From: Planctomycetota bacterium
GTDB lineage: Bacteria; Planctomycetota; Planctomycetia; Planctomycetales; Planctomycetaceae
NCBI GenBank assembly: GCA_018242525.1
Contig: JAFEBS010000003.1
Coordinates: 75,793 to 120,830, forward strand
Direction of reading: 5' to 3'
DNA: 45,038 nucleotides
Of this stretch, positions 1-7,908 are shown piece by piece. Each line of letters begins with the position of its first letter. The stretch's first letter is position 1. The translations under genes and the position numbers were made by a program. The notes under the pieces are model-generated. The model made no database searches. It saw nothing but the letters and a program-made list of their open reading frames with translations, and had not been told where the DNA came from.

Positions 1-52
1 GGAGAGCTGATGAAACATCTTCCGTAGTTGACTTAGCTGACCAGTCGGGGCT

Positions 53-75
53 TCCACCGACACAGGGTCGGTGGA
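53..75 (-). terminator. Stem-loop downstream of tdh
   Basis: A perfect 9-bp stem (TCCACCGAC / GTCGGTGGA) with a 5-nt loop lies 19 nt past the tdh stop codon. There is no U-tract on the minus strand, so this is either a factor-dependent end or an RNA-stabilising hairpin rather than a classic intrinsic terminator. Confidence 0.4.
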
Positions 76-93
76 GAGCGGTGCGGCACCTAA

Positions 94-1122
94 CTAAACC
101 GTCCAGTCGAGTACAACCTTGCCGCATTGACCGGACAACATGGCGTCAAACCCCTGCTGGAATTCCGTATAATGATACCGGTGAGTGATCACCGGCGCGA
201 TGTTCAAACCGCTCTGCAGCATCACGGTCATCTTGTACCAGGTTTCGTACATTTCACGACCGTAAATCCCCTTGATCGTCAGCATGTTGAAGACGACCAC
301 ATTCCAGTCGATCGCGATCTCCTTTTCGGGGATCCCCAACATGGCGATCTTGCCGCCGTGGGCCATGTTGGCGATCAGACTGTTGAAGGCGGACGGGTTG
401 CCGGACATCTCCAGACCGACATCGAATCCTTCTTTCATGCCCAGTTCCCGCTGGACATCCGCCAGTGTCGTTTCCCGAGGATCGATGGCCCGGGTCGCCC
501 CCATTTTTCGTGCCAGTTCCAGGCGGTACGGGTTCAGGTCCGTGATGACAACATGCCGCGCCCCCGCGTGACGAACGACGGCAGCCGCCATCACTCCGAT
601 GGGGCCGGCACCGGTAATCAGTACGTCCTCGCCCAGGACGTTGAAACTCAATGCCGTGTGGACGGCGTTGCCGAACGGATCGAAGATCGACGCCACTTCC
701 TGATCGATGTCGGGAGCATGATGCCAGACATTCGTCATCGGTAGTGACAGGTATTCGGCAAAGGCTCCGTCGCGATTAACGCCGACTCCCCTGGTATGGG
801 CACACAGATGCCGACGCCCTGCCAGGCAGTTGCGGCAGGTGCCACACACGACGTGTCCTTCGCCACTGACGATTTCCCCCGGATGGAAGTCGGTGACGTT
901 CGAACCAACTTCGACGACTTCTCCGACAAATTCGTGCCCGACTGCCATCGGAACCGGAATCGTCTTCTGAGCCCACGCGTCCCATTTATAGATGTGGACA
1001 TCCGTTCCGCAGATGCCGGTCTTCTTGATCCGGATCAGGACATCATTGATGCCGATCGTCGGTTCCGGGATATCTTCCAGCCATAATCCAACAGCCGCGT
1101 GACGCTTGACGAGAGCTTTCAT
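94..1122 (-). CDS. tdh: L-threonine 3-dehydrogenase
   Basis: This is a 342-aa zinc-dependent medium-chain dehydrogenase. It oxidises L-threonine with NAD+ to 2-amino-3-ketobutyrate in the cytoplasm, the first step of threonine breakdown to glycine and acetyl-CoA. Length matches E. coli Tdh (341 aa). Visible features are the catalytic zinc Cys38 (in [10 protein letters not shown]), the His63-Glu64 pair, the structural-zinc cysteines 93, 96, 99 and 107, and the Rossmann motif GAGPIG at 171-176. The usual partner kbl (2-amino-3-ketobutyrate CoA ligase) is not in the window; only 93 bases lie beyond the stop codon, so it could sit just outside. The gene diverges from an XRE-cupin regulator, which is the obvious candidate to control it. 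The Shine-Dalgarno is weak. Family assignment is firm; threonine as the substrate is inferred from overall resemblance. Confidence 0.9.
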   Translation of the reverse strand: MKALVKRHAAVGLWLEDIPEPTIGINDVLIRIKKTGICGTDVHIYKWDAWAQKTIPVPMAVGHEFVGEVVEVGSNVTDFHPGEIVSGEGHVVCGTCRNCLAGRRHLCAHTRGVGVNRDGAFAEYLSLPMTNVWHHAPDIDQEVASIFDPFGNAVHTALSFNVLGEDVLITGAGPIGVMAAAVVRHAGARHVVITDLNPYRLELARKMGATRAIDPRETTLADVQRELGMKEGFDVGLEMSGNPSAFNSLIANMAHGGKIAMLGIPEKEIAIDWNVVVFNMLTIKGIYGREMYETWYKMTVMLQSGLNIAPVITHRYHYTEFQQGFDAMLSGQCGKVVLDWTV

Positions 1123-1175
1123 GAGACGAGTTCTCTTTCGAGGAAAGTGTCCTGTATCCGGGATCGCCTGTGCGG

Positions 1176-1214
1176 TATACTAGAATCCGCATGTTTTGTT
1201 TGCAAGACACAAAA
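1176..1214 (+). promoter_or_regulatory. Possible promoter and operator of the XRE-cupin gene
   Basis: TATACT at 1176-1181 is a good -10 match. The sequence 17 nt upstream (TGTATC, 1153-1158) is a poor -35. Just downstream lies an inverted repeat TTTTGT-N9-ACAAAA (1194-1199 and 1209-1214) in the predicted leader, where a bound repressor would block transcription. The position between divergent tdh and the regulator gene fits autoregulation, with possible control of tdh as well. This is inference from position and symmetry only. Confidence 0.35.
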
Positions 1215-1223
1215 TCCATTATC

Positions 1224-1841
1224 ATGGAAATTCGTATGGCTGGTAAAAAGGTGGCGGCTATCGAGACGAAGGCCGCGGAGTCGATTGACCCGATCAACGG
1301 GCAGATATCGCAACGCGTCAAGCAGATGCGCGGGCAACGGACCTGGTCGCTGGAACAACTGGCGACCGCGTCCGGCGTCAGCCGGTCGATGCTCAGCCAG
1401 ATCGAACGCAACCAGGCGAATCCGACGCTGGCCGTGACGTGCAAGATCGCCCAGGCCTTCGGTATGTCACTGGCAGAGTTTGTCGAAATTCCCGCCGCAT
1501 CAACCTCGATCCACGTGATCCGCAGCGATGATCGTGAGCATCTGTATCGGTCTGACGAATTCGTCGAGATCCGCACGTTGTCTCCGCTGAATCTGGAGAA
1601 GGACGTGGAGTTCTACCAGGTCCGACTGAAAGCCGGCGGAATCCTGCGCAGTGCCCCTCACTTCCAGGGAACTCGTGAGTTCCTGACCGTTGAGCAGGGC
1701 CGGATCCGCATCCAATCCGCCAACGATTCCGCCGAATTGAATAAAGGAGACTCGACCACTTATCGGGCGGATGTGTCGCATGCGATTGAAAACCTCGGCA
1801 AGGGTGAGGCGACGGTTTTTCTCGTGGTGATTTACCAGTGA
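1224..1841 (+). CDS. XRE-family regulator with C-terminal cupin sensor
   Basis: The protein is 205 aa from the ATG at 1224; another in-frame ATG is at 1236. An upstream in-frame ATG at 1170 is rejected because it precedes the predicted -10 box. Residues about 29-83 form a lambda-repressor-like HTH (recognition segment around GVSRSMLSQIERNQANPTL). Residues about 130-203 form a small cupin barrel, the usual ligand-binding part of this HTH-cupin family, which often controls amino-acid, polyamine or other small-molecule catabolism. It is divergent from tdh, so threonine or a related compound is a reasonable but unproven effector. A strong hairpin follows the stop codon directly, so the gene appears monocistronic. 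Confidence 0.85.
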   Translation: MEIRMAGKKVAAIETKAAESIDPINGQISQRVKQMRGQRTWSLEQLATASGVSRSMLSQIERNQANPTLAVTCKIAQAFGMSLAEFVEIPAASTSIHVIRSDDREHLYRSDEFVEIRTLSPLNLEKDVEFYQVRLKAGGILRSAPHFQGTREFLTVEQGRIRIQSANDSAELNKGDSTTYRADVSHAIENLGKGEATVFLVVIYQ

Positions 1842-1843
1842 CG

Positions 1844-1868
1844 TTGCCGACGCTGCCAGCGTCGGCAA
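1844..1868 (+). terminator. Strong stem-loop after the XRE-cupin gene
   Basis: A perfect 11-bp stem (TTGCCGACGCT / AGCGTCGGCAA) with a 3-nt loop starts 2 nt after the stop codon. It lacks a following T-run. Its position makes a transcription end the simplest reading. The remaining bases up to 2080 hold no recognised feature. Confidence 0.5.
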
Positions 1869-2099
1869 GCAGAACGGACCTGCCAACATGACAGACTGAT
1901 CGTCGAAAAGCTCCGGCCAATGATGCACATCCCCTGATTTCTGCGGGGTTTGGCAATCAGGCGAACATCCAGCACCTTCTGGCGCGCTTGTTGCTTTTTG
2001 AACCAAGATTGGCGGCTCGTCTGCCATTTTGAGATCCCGCATATTTCTGCCTGACCCCGGGTCGGGCTTCCAGAGTCACTTTGCCGCCGGAGTCATCCC

Positions 2100-4028
2100 G
2101 TGTCTGACAAGCAGGAATTCACGTTTCAGACTGAGATCAAGCAACTGCTGAACATCCTGTCGCATTCGCTCTATCAGAACCGCGAGATTGCGATTCGCGA
2201 GTTGATTTCCAATGCGTCCGACTCGCTCAACAAGCTGCGACACATTCAACTCTCTGAAGAACAGTACCGCGATGATGTGCCCTTGCAGATCACGCTGGAA
2301 CCGGACAAGGACGCCAAGGTGCTGGTCATCCGCGATAGCGGCATCGGCCTGACCCATGACGAACTGGTGCAGAATCTCGGCACGATTGCGCATAGCGGTT
2401 CGAAGGAGTTTCTCCGGTCGATCGCTGCCAAGGAAAAGCCGGAAGGGTCTCCGGACCTGTCGTTGATCGGGCAGTTCGGTGTCGGCTTCTACTCGGCGTT
2501 CATGCTGGCGGAAAAAGTCGAAGTGGTGACACGCAGCTATCGCGAGACCCACGGCTGGCGCTGGGAATCGGACGGAACCGGTCGCTTCACGATCACGGCC
2601 GTCGAAGGAGATGTCCCCCGCGGGGCTCAGATCCGTCTGCATCTGAAGGAGGAGATGGAGGAATTCACCGAACCAGAACGGTTGAAGTTCATCATCCGCA
2701 AATACTCCACGTTCGTCCCGCACGCCATCAAGCTGGCGGACGAAACCCTGAACGAACAAAAGCCGATCTGGGTCGAACCGAAGACCCAGGTCACTGCGGA
2801 ACAATACGAGGGCTTTTACCAGTGGCTGACACACCACTCGGAAGAAAAGCCGTTGTGGCACATGCATCTGTCGACCGACTCGCCAATCCAGTTCCATTCG
2901 ATCCTGTACTGTCCTCCGTCGAATTTCGAACTGCTCGGATTCGGTCAGATTCAACACGGTGTCAACCTGTGTGCCAAGCGAGTCCTGGTCCAGGATGATT
3001 CCCAGGACCTGCTGCCCGATTACCTGCGGTTCCTGTATGGCGTGGTCGATTCGGCGGACCTGCCGTTGAATGTTTCGCGAGAAACGCTGCAGGATCACAA
3101 GCTGCTGCCCAAGTTGAAAAAGGTGCTGACCAAAAAGGTACTGGATCACCTGGCCGATCTGTCCCAGGAACAGCCCGAAACCTTCAAGACGTTTGCGACA
3201 CAGTTTGGATCGATCCTGCGAACAGGGATCGGATCGGACTTCGAGAATCGCGAGAGGATCGCCAAGTTGATGCGATTCCATTCGACGTTTTCTTCCGGGG
3301 AAAGCAGCCTGCTGACCGGAGGGCTTGAGGCGAATGCACCGACTCCTTCGGTCTCACTTGACGATTATTTGAAACGAGCGCCGGAAGGTCAGTCGCAGAT
3401 TTACTACCTGAGCGGTCCGAACCTGGACGCCATGCAGAAGCATCCGCACCTGGAGATTTTCCGCAAGCGCAACCTGGAGGTGCTGTTCCTGGACGACGCC
3501 ATCGACGAGTACGCCCTGATTCAACTGCGGTCGTACGAAGGCAAGGATGTGATGTCGATCGACGGGGCCGATGTGAAATTCCCCGAATCCACCAATCCGG
3601 CCGACGATCCAGACGCCAAGAAGGCTCCGGCCAACTTCACCCGGGTGGTCGAACTGTTTCGGGGAGCCCTGGACGACAAGGTGTCCGACGTGAAGGAATC
3701 GTCCCGACTGACCGACAGTCCCTGTTGCCTGATCAATCCCCGCAGCCACATGAGCAGCCGGTTGCAGCAGGTGCTGGGCCAGACGATTCGTGAGTTCGAG
3801 CAGACGAAGCGCGTGATGGAAGTCAATCCGCACGCAGCGCTGGTCGAACGGTTGTGTGCCCTGAGTGCGAATTCGGACAACGACGAATTCATCCGCGACT
3901 GTGGCCGCCAGTTGTACGCCAACGCTCAAATCCTGGACGGCTTGATCCCCGATGTCGAAGACACCACATCCCGATCGCTGCGATTCATGGAGGAACTGGC
4001 ACGCAGCAAGTCGGCCATCGTCGTCTGA
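2100..4028 (+). CDS. htpG: Chaperone protein HtpG (Hsp90)
   Basis: This is a 642-aa bacterial Hsp90, a cytoplasmic ATP-driven homodimeric chaperone that acts on late folding intermediates. The start is GTG, supported by GGAG at 2089-2092 with a 7-nt spacer. GHKL ATPase signatures are all present: ELISNASDSLNKLR (Glu34, Asn38, Asp42), DSGIGL (79-84), GTIAHSGSKEF (94-104) and IGQFGVGFYSAF (from about 123). Middle and C-terminal dimerisation domains follow, and the length is normal for the family. No CIRCE element or clear sigma-32 promoter is visible upstream, so heat control cannot be read from the sequence. It is convergent with the hydrolase gene, with a 65-bp gap. Confidence 0.96.
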   Translation: MSDKQEFTFQTEIKQLLNILSHSLYQNREIAIRELISNASDSLNKLRHIQLSEEQYRDDVPLQITLEPDKDAKVLVIRDSGIGLTHDELVQNLGTIAHSGSKEFLRSIAAKEKPEGSPDLSLIGQFGVGFYSAFMLAEKVEVVTRSYRETHGWRWESDGTGRFTITAVEGDVPRGAQIRLHLKEEMEEFTEPERLKFIIRKYSTFVPHAIKLADETLNEQKPIWVEPKTQVTAEQYEGFYQWLTHHSEEKPLWHMHLSTDSPIQFHSILYCPPSNFELLGFGQIQHGVNLCAKRVLVQDDSQDLLPDYLRFLYGVVDSADLPLNVSRETLQDHKLLPKLKKVLTKKVLDHLADLSQEQPETFKTFATQFGSILRTGIGSDFENRERIAKLMRFHSTFSSGESSLLTGGLEANAPTPSVSLDDYLKRAPEGQSQIYYLSGPNLDAMQKHPHLEIFRKRNLEVLFLDDAIDEYALIQLRSYEGKDVMSIDGADVKFPESTNPADDPDAKKAPANFTRVVELFRGALDDKVSDVKESSRLTDSPCCLINPRSHMSSRLQQVLGQTIREFEQTKRVMEVNPHAALVERLCALSANSDNDEFIRDCGRQLYANAQILDGLIPDVEDTTSRSLRFMEELARSKSAIVV

Positions 4029-4093
4029 CCGCATTGCCTCGATGGCGCGTCCGGCTCGTGTTTTAAGGCGTTCGCTGTCCTTTCCACGGGTTG

Positions 4094-4951
4094 CTAATCC
4101 TTGACCTTCTGCTTCCACCCCAATGCCGTGGCGCATTCGGGGTGGTTGAACATCTTTTCATGATCGTGTTCAACGTCGTGGGCGATGACCAGCTTCCACT
4201 GGAATGGCCAGTTCTTTTCTCTGGCCAGACGCTCCGCGAATTCGTAGGCATTTTTGCCCCGTTCAAATCGAGATTTTCCCTGCCTGTCGGCCTGAGCGGA
4301 ATCATCGAAGTACTCGTCGCGAATGGTGTCGTTCGAACCGACGTAAATCGTGACGGGACGGGCCAGGTACGCTTTGAACATCTCCTCATTCTGCAGTTCC
4401 GCGGGCAGGCCGCCGAATCCATAGGGGAAATCCTGGTCGAGCGTGGGCAGGGTGTAACTGCTGGGATTGGCAATCACAATCCTCGTGGCATCCGTATTGA
4501 CGAAGGACGCCAGACGCCCCAGGAACTGGCCGCCGCCTGAATGTCCGATCAAGGCGTATGGCAGTTCTGTGCGACCTTCCCGCCGACGGATTTCGCGTGC
4601 GATCCGGTTCACATATTCGCCTGTGCGTTCCTCGGCACGGACAGCCTTGCCGTCACGGACGATGCCGCCGAACTGGTATTTCGGCTTGGGAAACGAGTCC
4701 GCGTCAAACAATGGGGCGACGATGAGAGCCCCGAATCGATTTCCCATCGGGATCGAATGGTCCCGGTATTCATCCGCATTCCGCAGTACGCCGTGAAACA
4801 CCATCAGTAGCGGACCGTCCCGGAAGTTGTCCGGCTTATAGGTAAACAACGTCATCGTGACATCGTCGAATTTGACCTGGATCTCCGACTTGCCAGCCGG
4901 GATGGCATCAGGAGTGCTCAGCAGCAGGCAGGATAGGAACAGCGCGTACAT
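4094..4951 (-). CDS. Exported alpha/beta-hydrolase
   Basis: The protein is 285 aa from the ATG at 4949-4951, chosen because GAGG lies 8 nt upstream and the first residues (MYALFLSCLLLS) look like a short signal peptide. A longer frame to 5035 adds 28 residues without signal character. The nucleophile elbow GHSGGG places the catalytic serine at about residue 138. The segment MVFHGVLRNADEYRD is the oxyanion-hole strand typical of the poly(3-hydroxybutyrate) depolymerase / dienelactone-hydrolase-like group. A late histidine (in IAHDVEHDHEKMF) probably completes the triad. Substrate is unknown; an ester hydrolase acting outside the cytoplasm is likely. It sits 84 bp downstream of a membrane-protein gene on the same strand. 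Confidence 0.75.
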   Translation of the reverse strand: MYALFLSCLLLSTPDAIPAGKSEIQVKFDDVTMTLFTYKPDNFRDGPLLMVFHGVLRNADEYRDHSIPMGNRFGALIVAPLFDADSFPKPKYQFGGIVRDGKAVRAEERTGEYVNRIAREIRRREGRTELPYALIGHSGGGQFLGRLASFVNTDATRIVIANPSSYTLPTLDQDFPYGFGGLPAELQNEEMFKAYLARPVTIYVGSNDTIRDEYFDDSAQADRQGKSRFERGKNAYEFAERLAREKNWPFQWKLVIAHDVEHDHEKMFNHPECATALGWKQKVKD

Positions 4952-5035
4952 TTCGACGGCCTCTTTGTCATTTTGAAAATGGAAATTCTGACGAAAGTTG
5001 TCGCAGAGTCGCCGATGGGACGCAATCGACTGCAT

Positions 5036-5536
5036 CTACATTGATCGTCGTACTTCATCTGGATTCCGGTTCGGCAGTCTCTCGTGAGTTTGTGGTGGCA
5101 CAGGCCGTGGCGTCCAGAGAATCAAGCCGGTCGAGAGCAACGTCAGCGGGATGACGATCTGCCAGTGCCGGATGATCCTGACCTGGGTCTCATCGAAATC
5201 CGAATACGAGGTTCCAAACCGGTACCCGTACCAATTGTCGCCCCAATTATCTCGGGACCACCCATACGGGTAAACTGCGTTGTGGTTGGTGTAATGAAAG
5301 GTCGTGAACGACAAATCGTTGTAAGGTGGCAGGAACCGCGTCTTCTTAAAGGCAAGTCGGCTCCAGCCAAGACCCGCCGGGCACGAATAGAGGGCATACA
5401 ATGTCTGACTGTCCCGCACAAAATGAATCTGATCCACTTCGCGAAAACTTCTGGTCCACAGGCCCCAGAAAGCACACGCGATCACCAGGGTGAAGCACCC
5501 TGCTTTTCGTCGCCAGCCGCGGAAGAAGCTGCCCAT
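5036..5536 (-). CDS. Two-span membrane protein of unknown function
   Basis: This is a 166-aa protein with a hydrophobic segment at about 12-28, a roughly 90-residue extracytoplasmic loop rich in Trp and Tyr, and a second membrane segment at about 126-141 (HWQIVIPLTLLSTGLILW). GGGGAG-type Shine-Dalgarno sequence lies about 6 nt before the ATG. The layout (basic N-terminus, span, loop, span starting with W-x-IVIPLTLLS) is a pattern I associate with small planctomycete proteins, but I know no function. The hydrolase gene follows on the same strand after 84 bp. Confidence 0.65.
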   Translation of the reverse strand: MGSFFRGWRRKAGCFTLVIACAFWGLWTRSFREVDQIHFVRDSQTLYALYSCPAGLGWSRLAFKKTRFLPPYNDLSFTTFHYTNHNAVYPYGWSRDNWGDNWYGYRFGTSYSDFDETQVRIIRHWQIVIPLTLLSTGLILWTPRPVPPQTHERLPNRNPDEVRRSM

Positions 5537-5565
5537 ATCCTGCTCCCCGTCAATGCCCTGACCCC

Positions 5566-5695
5566 GGTTTATCGCCGGGAAGTGTCATTTGCAATCTCAG
5601 GGCACTCAACCTCGATGTCAACAGCTTGATTTCAAAGTCCAGCCTGCCGAAAGCGTGACCACGGGATTGCAATTGACACATCCCGGCGATAAACC
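5566..5695. repeat. 130-bp element with 31-bp inverted repeats
   Basis: Two arms, 5566-5596 and 5665-5695, match as reverse complements at 29 of 31 positions and flank a 68-nt centre. The element fills most of the gap between two divergent genes. No open reading frame or convincing target-site duplication is visible. It could be a MITE-like non-autonomous element or a large RNA hairpin. Confidence 0.75.
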
Positions 5696-5757
5696 AGCGT
5701 GCGGTGCCGTGAGAATTCAAAACTGCCGGTCCAAACCGACGATCCCGCTGAAACTGA

Positions 5758-6384
5758 GTGTCCGCTGTGCGCTATCTCCTGGAACATCTGGCCGTCATTT
5801 TTGGGGCGGCGACGGGGGCCCTGGCGGCTCGCGGGAAGGGGATCGACTGGTTTGGAGTTGTCGTCCTGGGTCTGGTCACGGCGGTCGGCGGCGGCACGTT
5901 GCGGGACGTGGTTCTCGACGTCCCTGTGTTCTGGGTCGAGGACCATTCGTTTCTCATCTCTGGAATCGTGGCAGTCACGCTGACAATCGGGATGGGACGA
6001 TTCCTGGATCCGTCGTCTCGAGTGTTCCTGATCACGGACGCAATCTTCCTGGCTTTTGTGGCGATGGTGGGAACTCAAAAAACCTTCAGCCTGCATCATC
6101 CGGGAACGATCTGTGTCCTGTTCGGCGTGGTGACCGGAGTGGCGGGCGGGATCTTTCGTGATGTGTTGCTGGGAGAAATCCCGCTCGTCTTCCGTCCCCA
6201 CATTAACCTGTACGCGACGGCCGCGTTTCTCGGCAGCCTGACCTACCTGGCGGCTGCAACACTCTGGCCAGGACAACCAACCAACCTCGTCATCGGTGCA
6301 GCAGTGACGCTGATCCTGCGCCTGGCTGCGATTCGGTGGAAGTTACGGTTGCCGGTGTTTCACACAGAGGAAGGTGTCGCGTAG
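5758..6384 (+). CDS. UPF0126 / TRIC-like membrane protein (putative glycine transporter family)
   Basis: The protein is 208 aa with about seven hydrophobic segments. It is built from two repeats, each carrying the family signature: TAVGGGTLRDVVLD in the first half and TGVAGGIFRDVLLGEIPLVF in the second. This is the YicG/YadS (UPF0126) family, annotated as glycine transporters and structurally related to TRIC cation channels. It is an inner-membrane protein. The start is GTG at 5758; a second GTG at 5767 is possible, and neither has a strong Shine-Dalgarno sequence. It lies just downstream of the 130-bp inverted-repeat element. Confidence 0.85.
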   Translation: MSAVRYLLEHLAVIFGAATGALAARGKGIDWFGVVVLGLVTAVGGGTLRDVVLDVPVFWVEDHSFLISGIVAVTLTIGMGRFLDPSSRVFLITDAIFLAFVAMVGTQKTFSLHHPGTICVLFGVVTGVAGGIFRDVLLGEIPLVFRPHINLYATAAFLGSLTYLAAATLWPGQPTNLVIGAAVTLILRLAAIRWKLRLPVFHTEEGVA

Positions 6385-6400
6385 GTGGAAAGCCGCTGCA

Positions 6401-7861
6401 TCAGGCCAGAACTCCCTTGACCAGTTCCCCGTGGATGTCTGTCAGTCGGAAGTCACGGCCTTGGTATCGATAAGTCAGGCGGGTGTGGTCGATTCCTAGC
6501 AGATGCAGAATCGTCGTGTTCAAATCGTGAACATGAACGGGGTCGCGGACGATGTTGTAGCAATAGTCGTCCGTTTCACCGTAAGTGGTTCCCGCCTTGA
6601 TGCCGGCACCGGCGAGCAGGATTGTAAAGCAACGGGGGTGATGATCCCGGCCGTAATCGGTTGCCGTCAGTCCTCCCTGGGAATAAATCGTGCGCCCAAA
6701 TTCTCCGCCCCAGACAATCAGGGTGTCCTTCAACAGATCCCGCTGTTTCAGATCCTTGATCAACGCGGCCGTCGCCTGATCGGTGTCCCTGCACTGTCCA
6801 CGAATGGCGTTTGGCAATCCGCCGTGGTGGTCCCAGCCCATGTGGAACAGTTGAATAAACCGGACGTCCCGCTCGGCCAGTCGTCGTGCCAGCAGGCAGT
6901 TGGCCGCATAACTGCCGGGGCGTTTCACATCGGGACCATACTGGTCCAGGACATGCTGAGGCTCCTGTGAAATATCCAGCAGCTCCGGCACGCTGGTCTG
7001 CATTCGAAATGCCATCTCGTACTGGGAAATGCGTGTTTGGATTTCCGGGTCACCGACCTGGTCGAAATGCTGCTTGTTGAGTGCCGCCAGTCGATCCAGG
7101 GTTCCGCGTCGGGTCGCCTGATCAACGCCAGGCGGGTTCGACAGGTACAGAACTGCGTCACCCTTGTTGCGGAACTTGACTCCCTGGTGCCTGGACGGAA
7201 GGAACCCCGCACCCCACAGTCGGTCGTACAACGGTTGATCGTCGGGGCGACCACTACCGAACGACGTCAGCACGACATACGCTGGCAAGTCCTGGTTTTC
7301 ACTTCCCAACCCATAGCTGAGCCAGGAGCCGATGCTCGGACGGCCCGCCAGTTGATGTCCGGTCTGGCAGAACGTAATTGCCGGATCGTGATTAATCGCC
7401 TCGGTGTTCATCGTGCGAATCATGCAGAATTCGTCAGCGATTCCTGACATGTGGGGCATCAGTTCGCTCATCCACATCCCGCCCTGGCCATGCTGGGCGA
7501 ATTTGAAGATCGACGGAGCAACCGGGAACTTGGACTGTCCAGACGTCATCGTCGTCAACCGCTGCCCCTTGCGGATGGATTCCGGCAAATCTTCGCCGTG
7601 TCGCTCTTTCAGCCCGGGCTTGGGATCAAACAGGTCCATTTGCGACGGAGCGCCGGACTGAAACAGGTAAATGACTCGCTTGGCCTTGGGGGAAAAGTTC
7701 GGAAATCCCGGCAATGCGGCATGCGAACCGTCTCCGATTGCGGCCAGTGCGGTGCGACCCAGCAAAGTTCCCAAGGCGGCCGATCCCACACCGGCCGAAG
7801 TCCGCTGAAGAAAGGCGCGACGATTGAGGGCGTCTTGAATGTTGAGAAGTGTGTCAGTCAT
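6401..7861 (-). CDS. DUF1501 protein, Tat-exported
   Basis: This is a 486-aa member of DUF1501, a family in the alkaline-phosphatase/sulfatase-like fold that is greatly expanded in planctomycetes. The N-terminus has a twin-arginine motif (NRRAFLQ, Arg14-Arg15) followed by a hydrophobic stretch, so Tat export is predicted. Family hallmarks include [20 protein letters not shown] near the N-terminus, and GGEFGRT and [10 protein letters not shown] later on. It follows the 1051-aa PSCyt/DUF1553 gene by 47 bp on the same strand, the standard pairing for these families. The biochemical role is unknown. Confidence 0.88.
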   Translation of the reverse strand: MTDTLLNIQDALNRRAFLQRTSAGVGSAALGTLLGRTALAAIGDGSHAALPGFPNFSPKAKRVIYLFQSGAPSQMDLFDPKPGLKERHGEDLPESIRKGQRLTTMTSGQSKFPVAPSIFKFAQHGQGGMWMSELMPHMSGIADEFCMIRTMNTEAINHDPAITFCQTGHQLAGRPSIGSWLSYGLGSENQDLPAYVVLTSFGSGRPDDQPLYDRLWGAGFLPSRHQGVKFRNKGDAVLYLSNPPGVDQATRRGTLDRLAALNKQHFDQVGDPEIQTRISQYEMAFRMQTSVPELLDISQEPQHVLDQYGPDVKRPGSYAANCLLARRLAERDVRFIQLFHMGWDHHGGLPNAIRGQCRDTDQATAALIKDLKQRDLLKDTLIVWGGEFGRTIYSQGGLTATDYGRDHHPRCFTILLAGAGIKAGTTYGETDDYCYNIVRDPVHVHDLNTTILHLLGIDHTRLTYRYQGRDFRLTDIHGELVKGVLA

Positions 7862-7908
7862 CGTCGTGAGTCTCAGTGATTGAACGGTAACCAGATTGTC
7901 GATGGCGG

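Noticed and set aside
1990..2099. CIRCE or sigma-32 promoter for htpG
   Set aside because: No TTAGCACTC-N9-GAGTGCTAA match and no pair of hexamers at the right spacing was seen.
2076..3281. 401-codon minus-strand frame opposite htpG
   Set aside because: It mirrors the codon pattern of htpG, and its product (rich in Gln, Phe and Arg) resembles no family. htpG is unambiguous.
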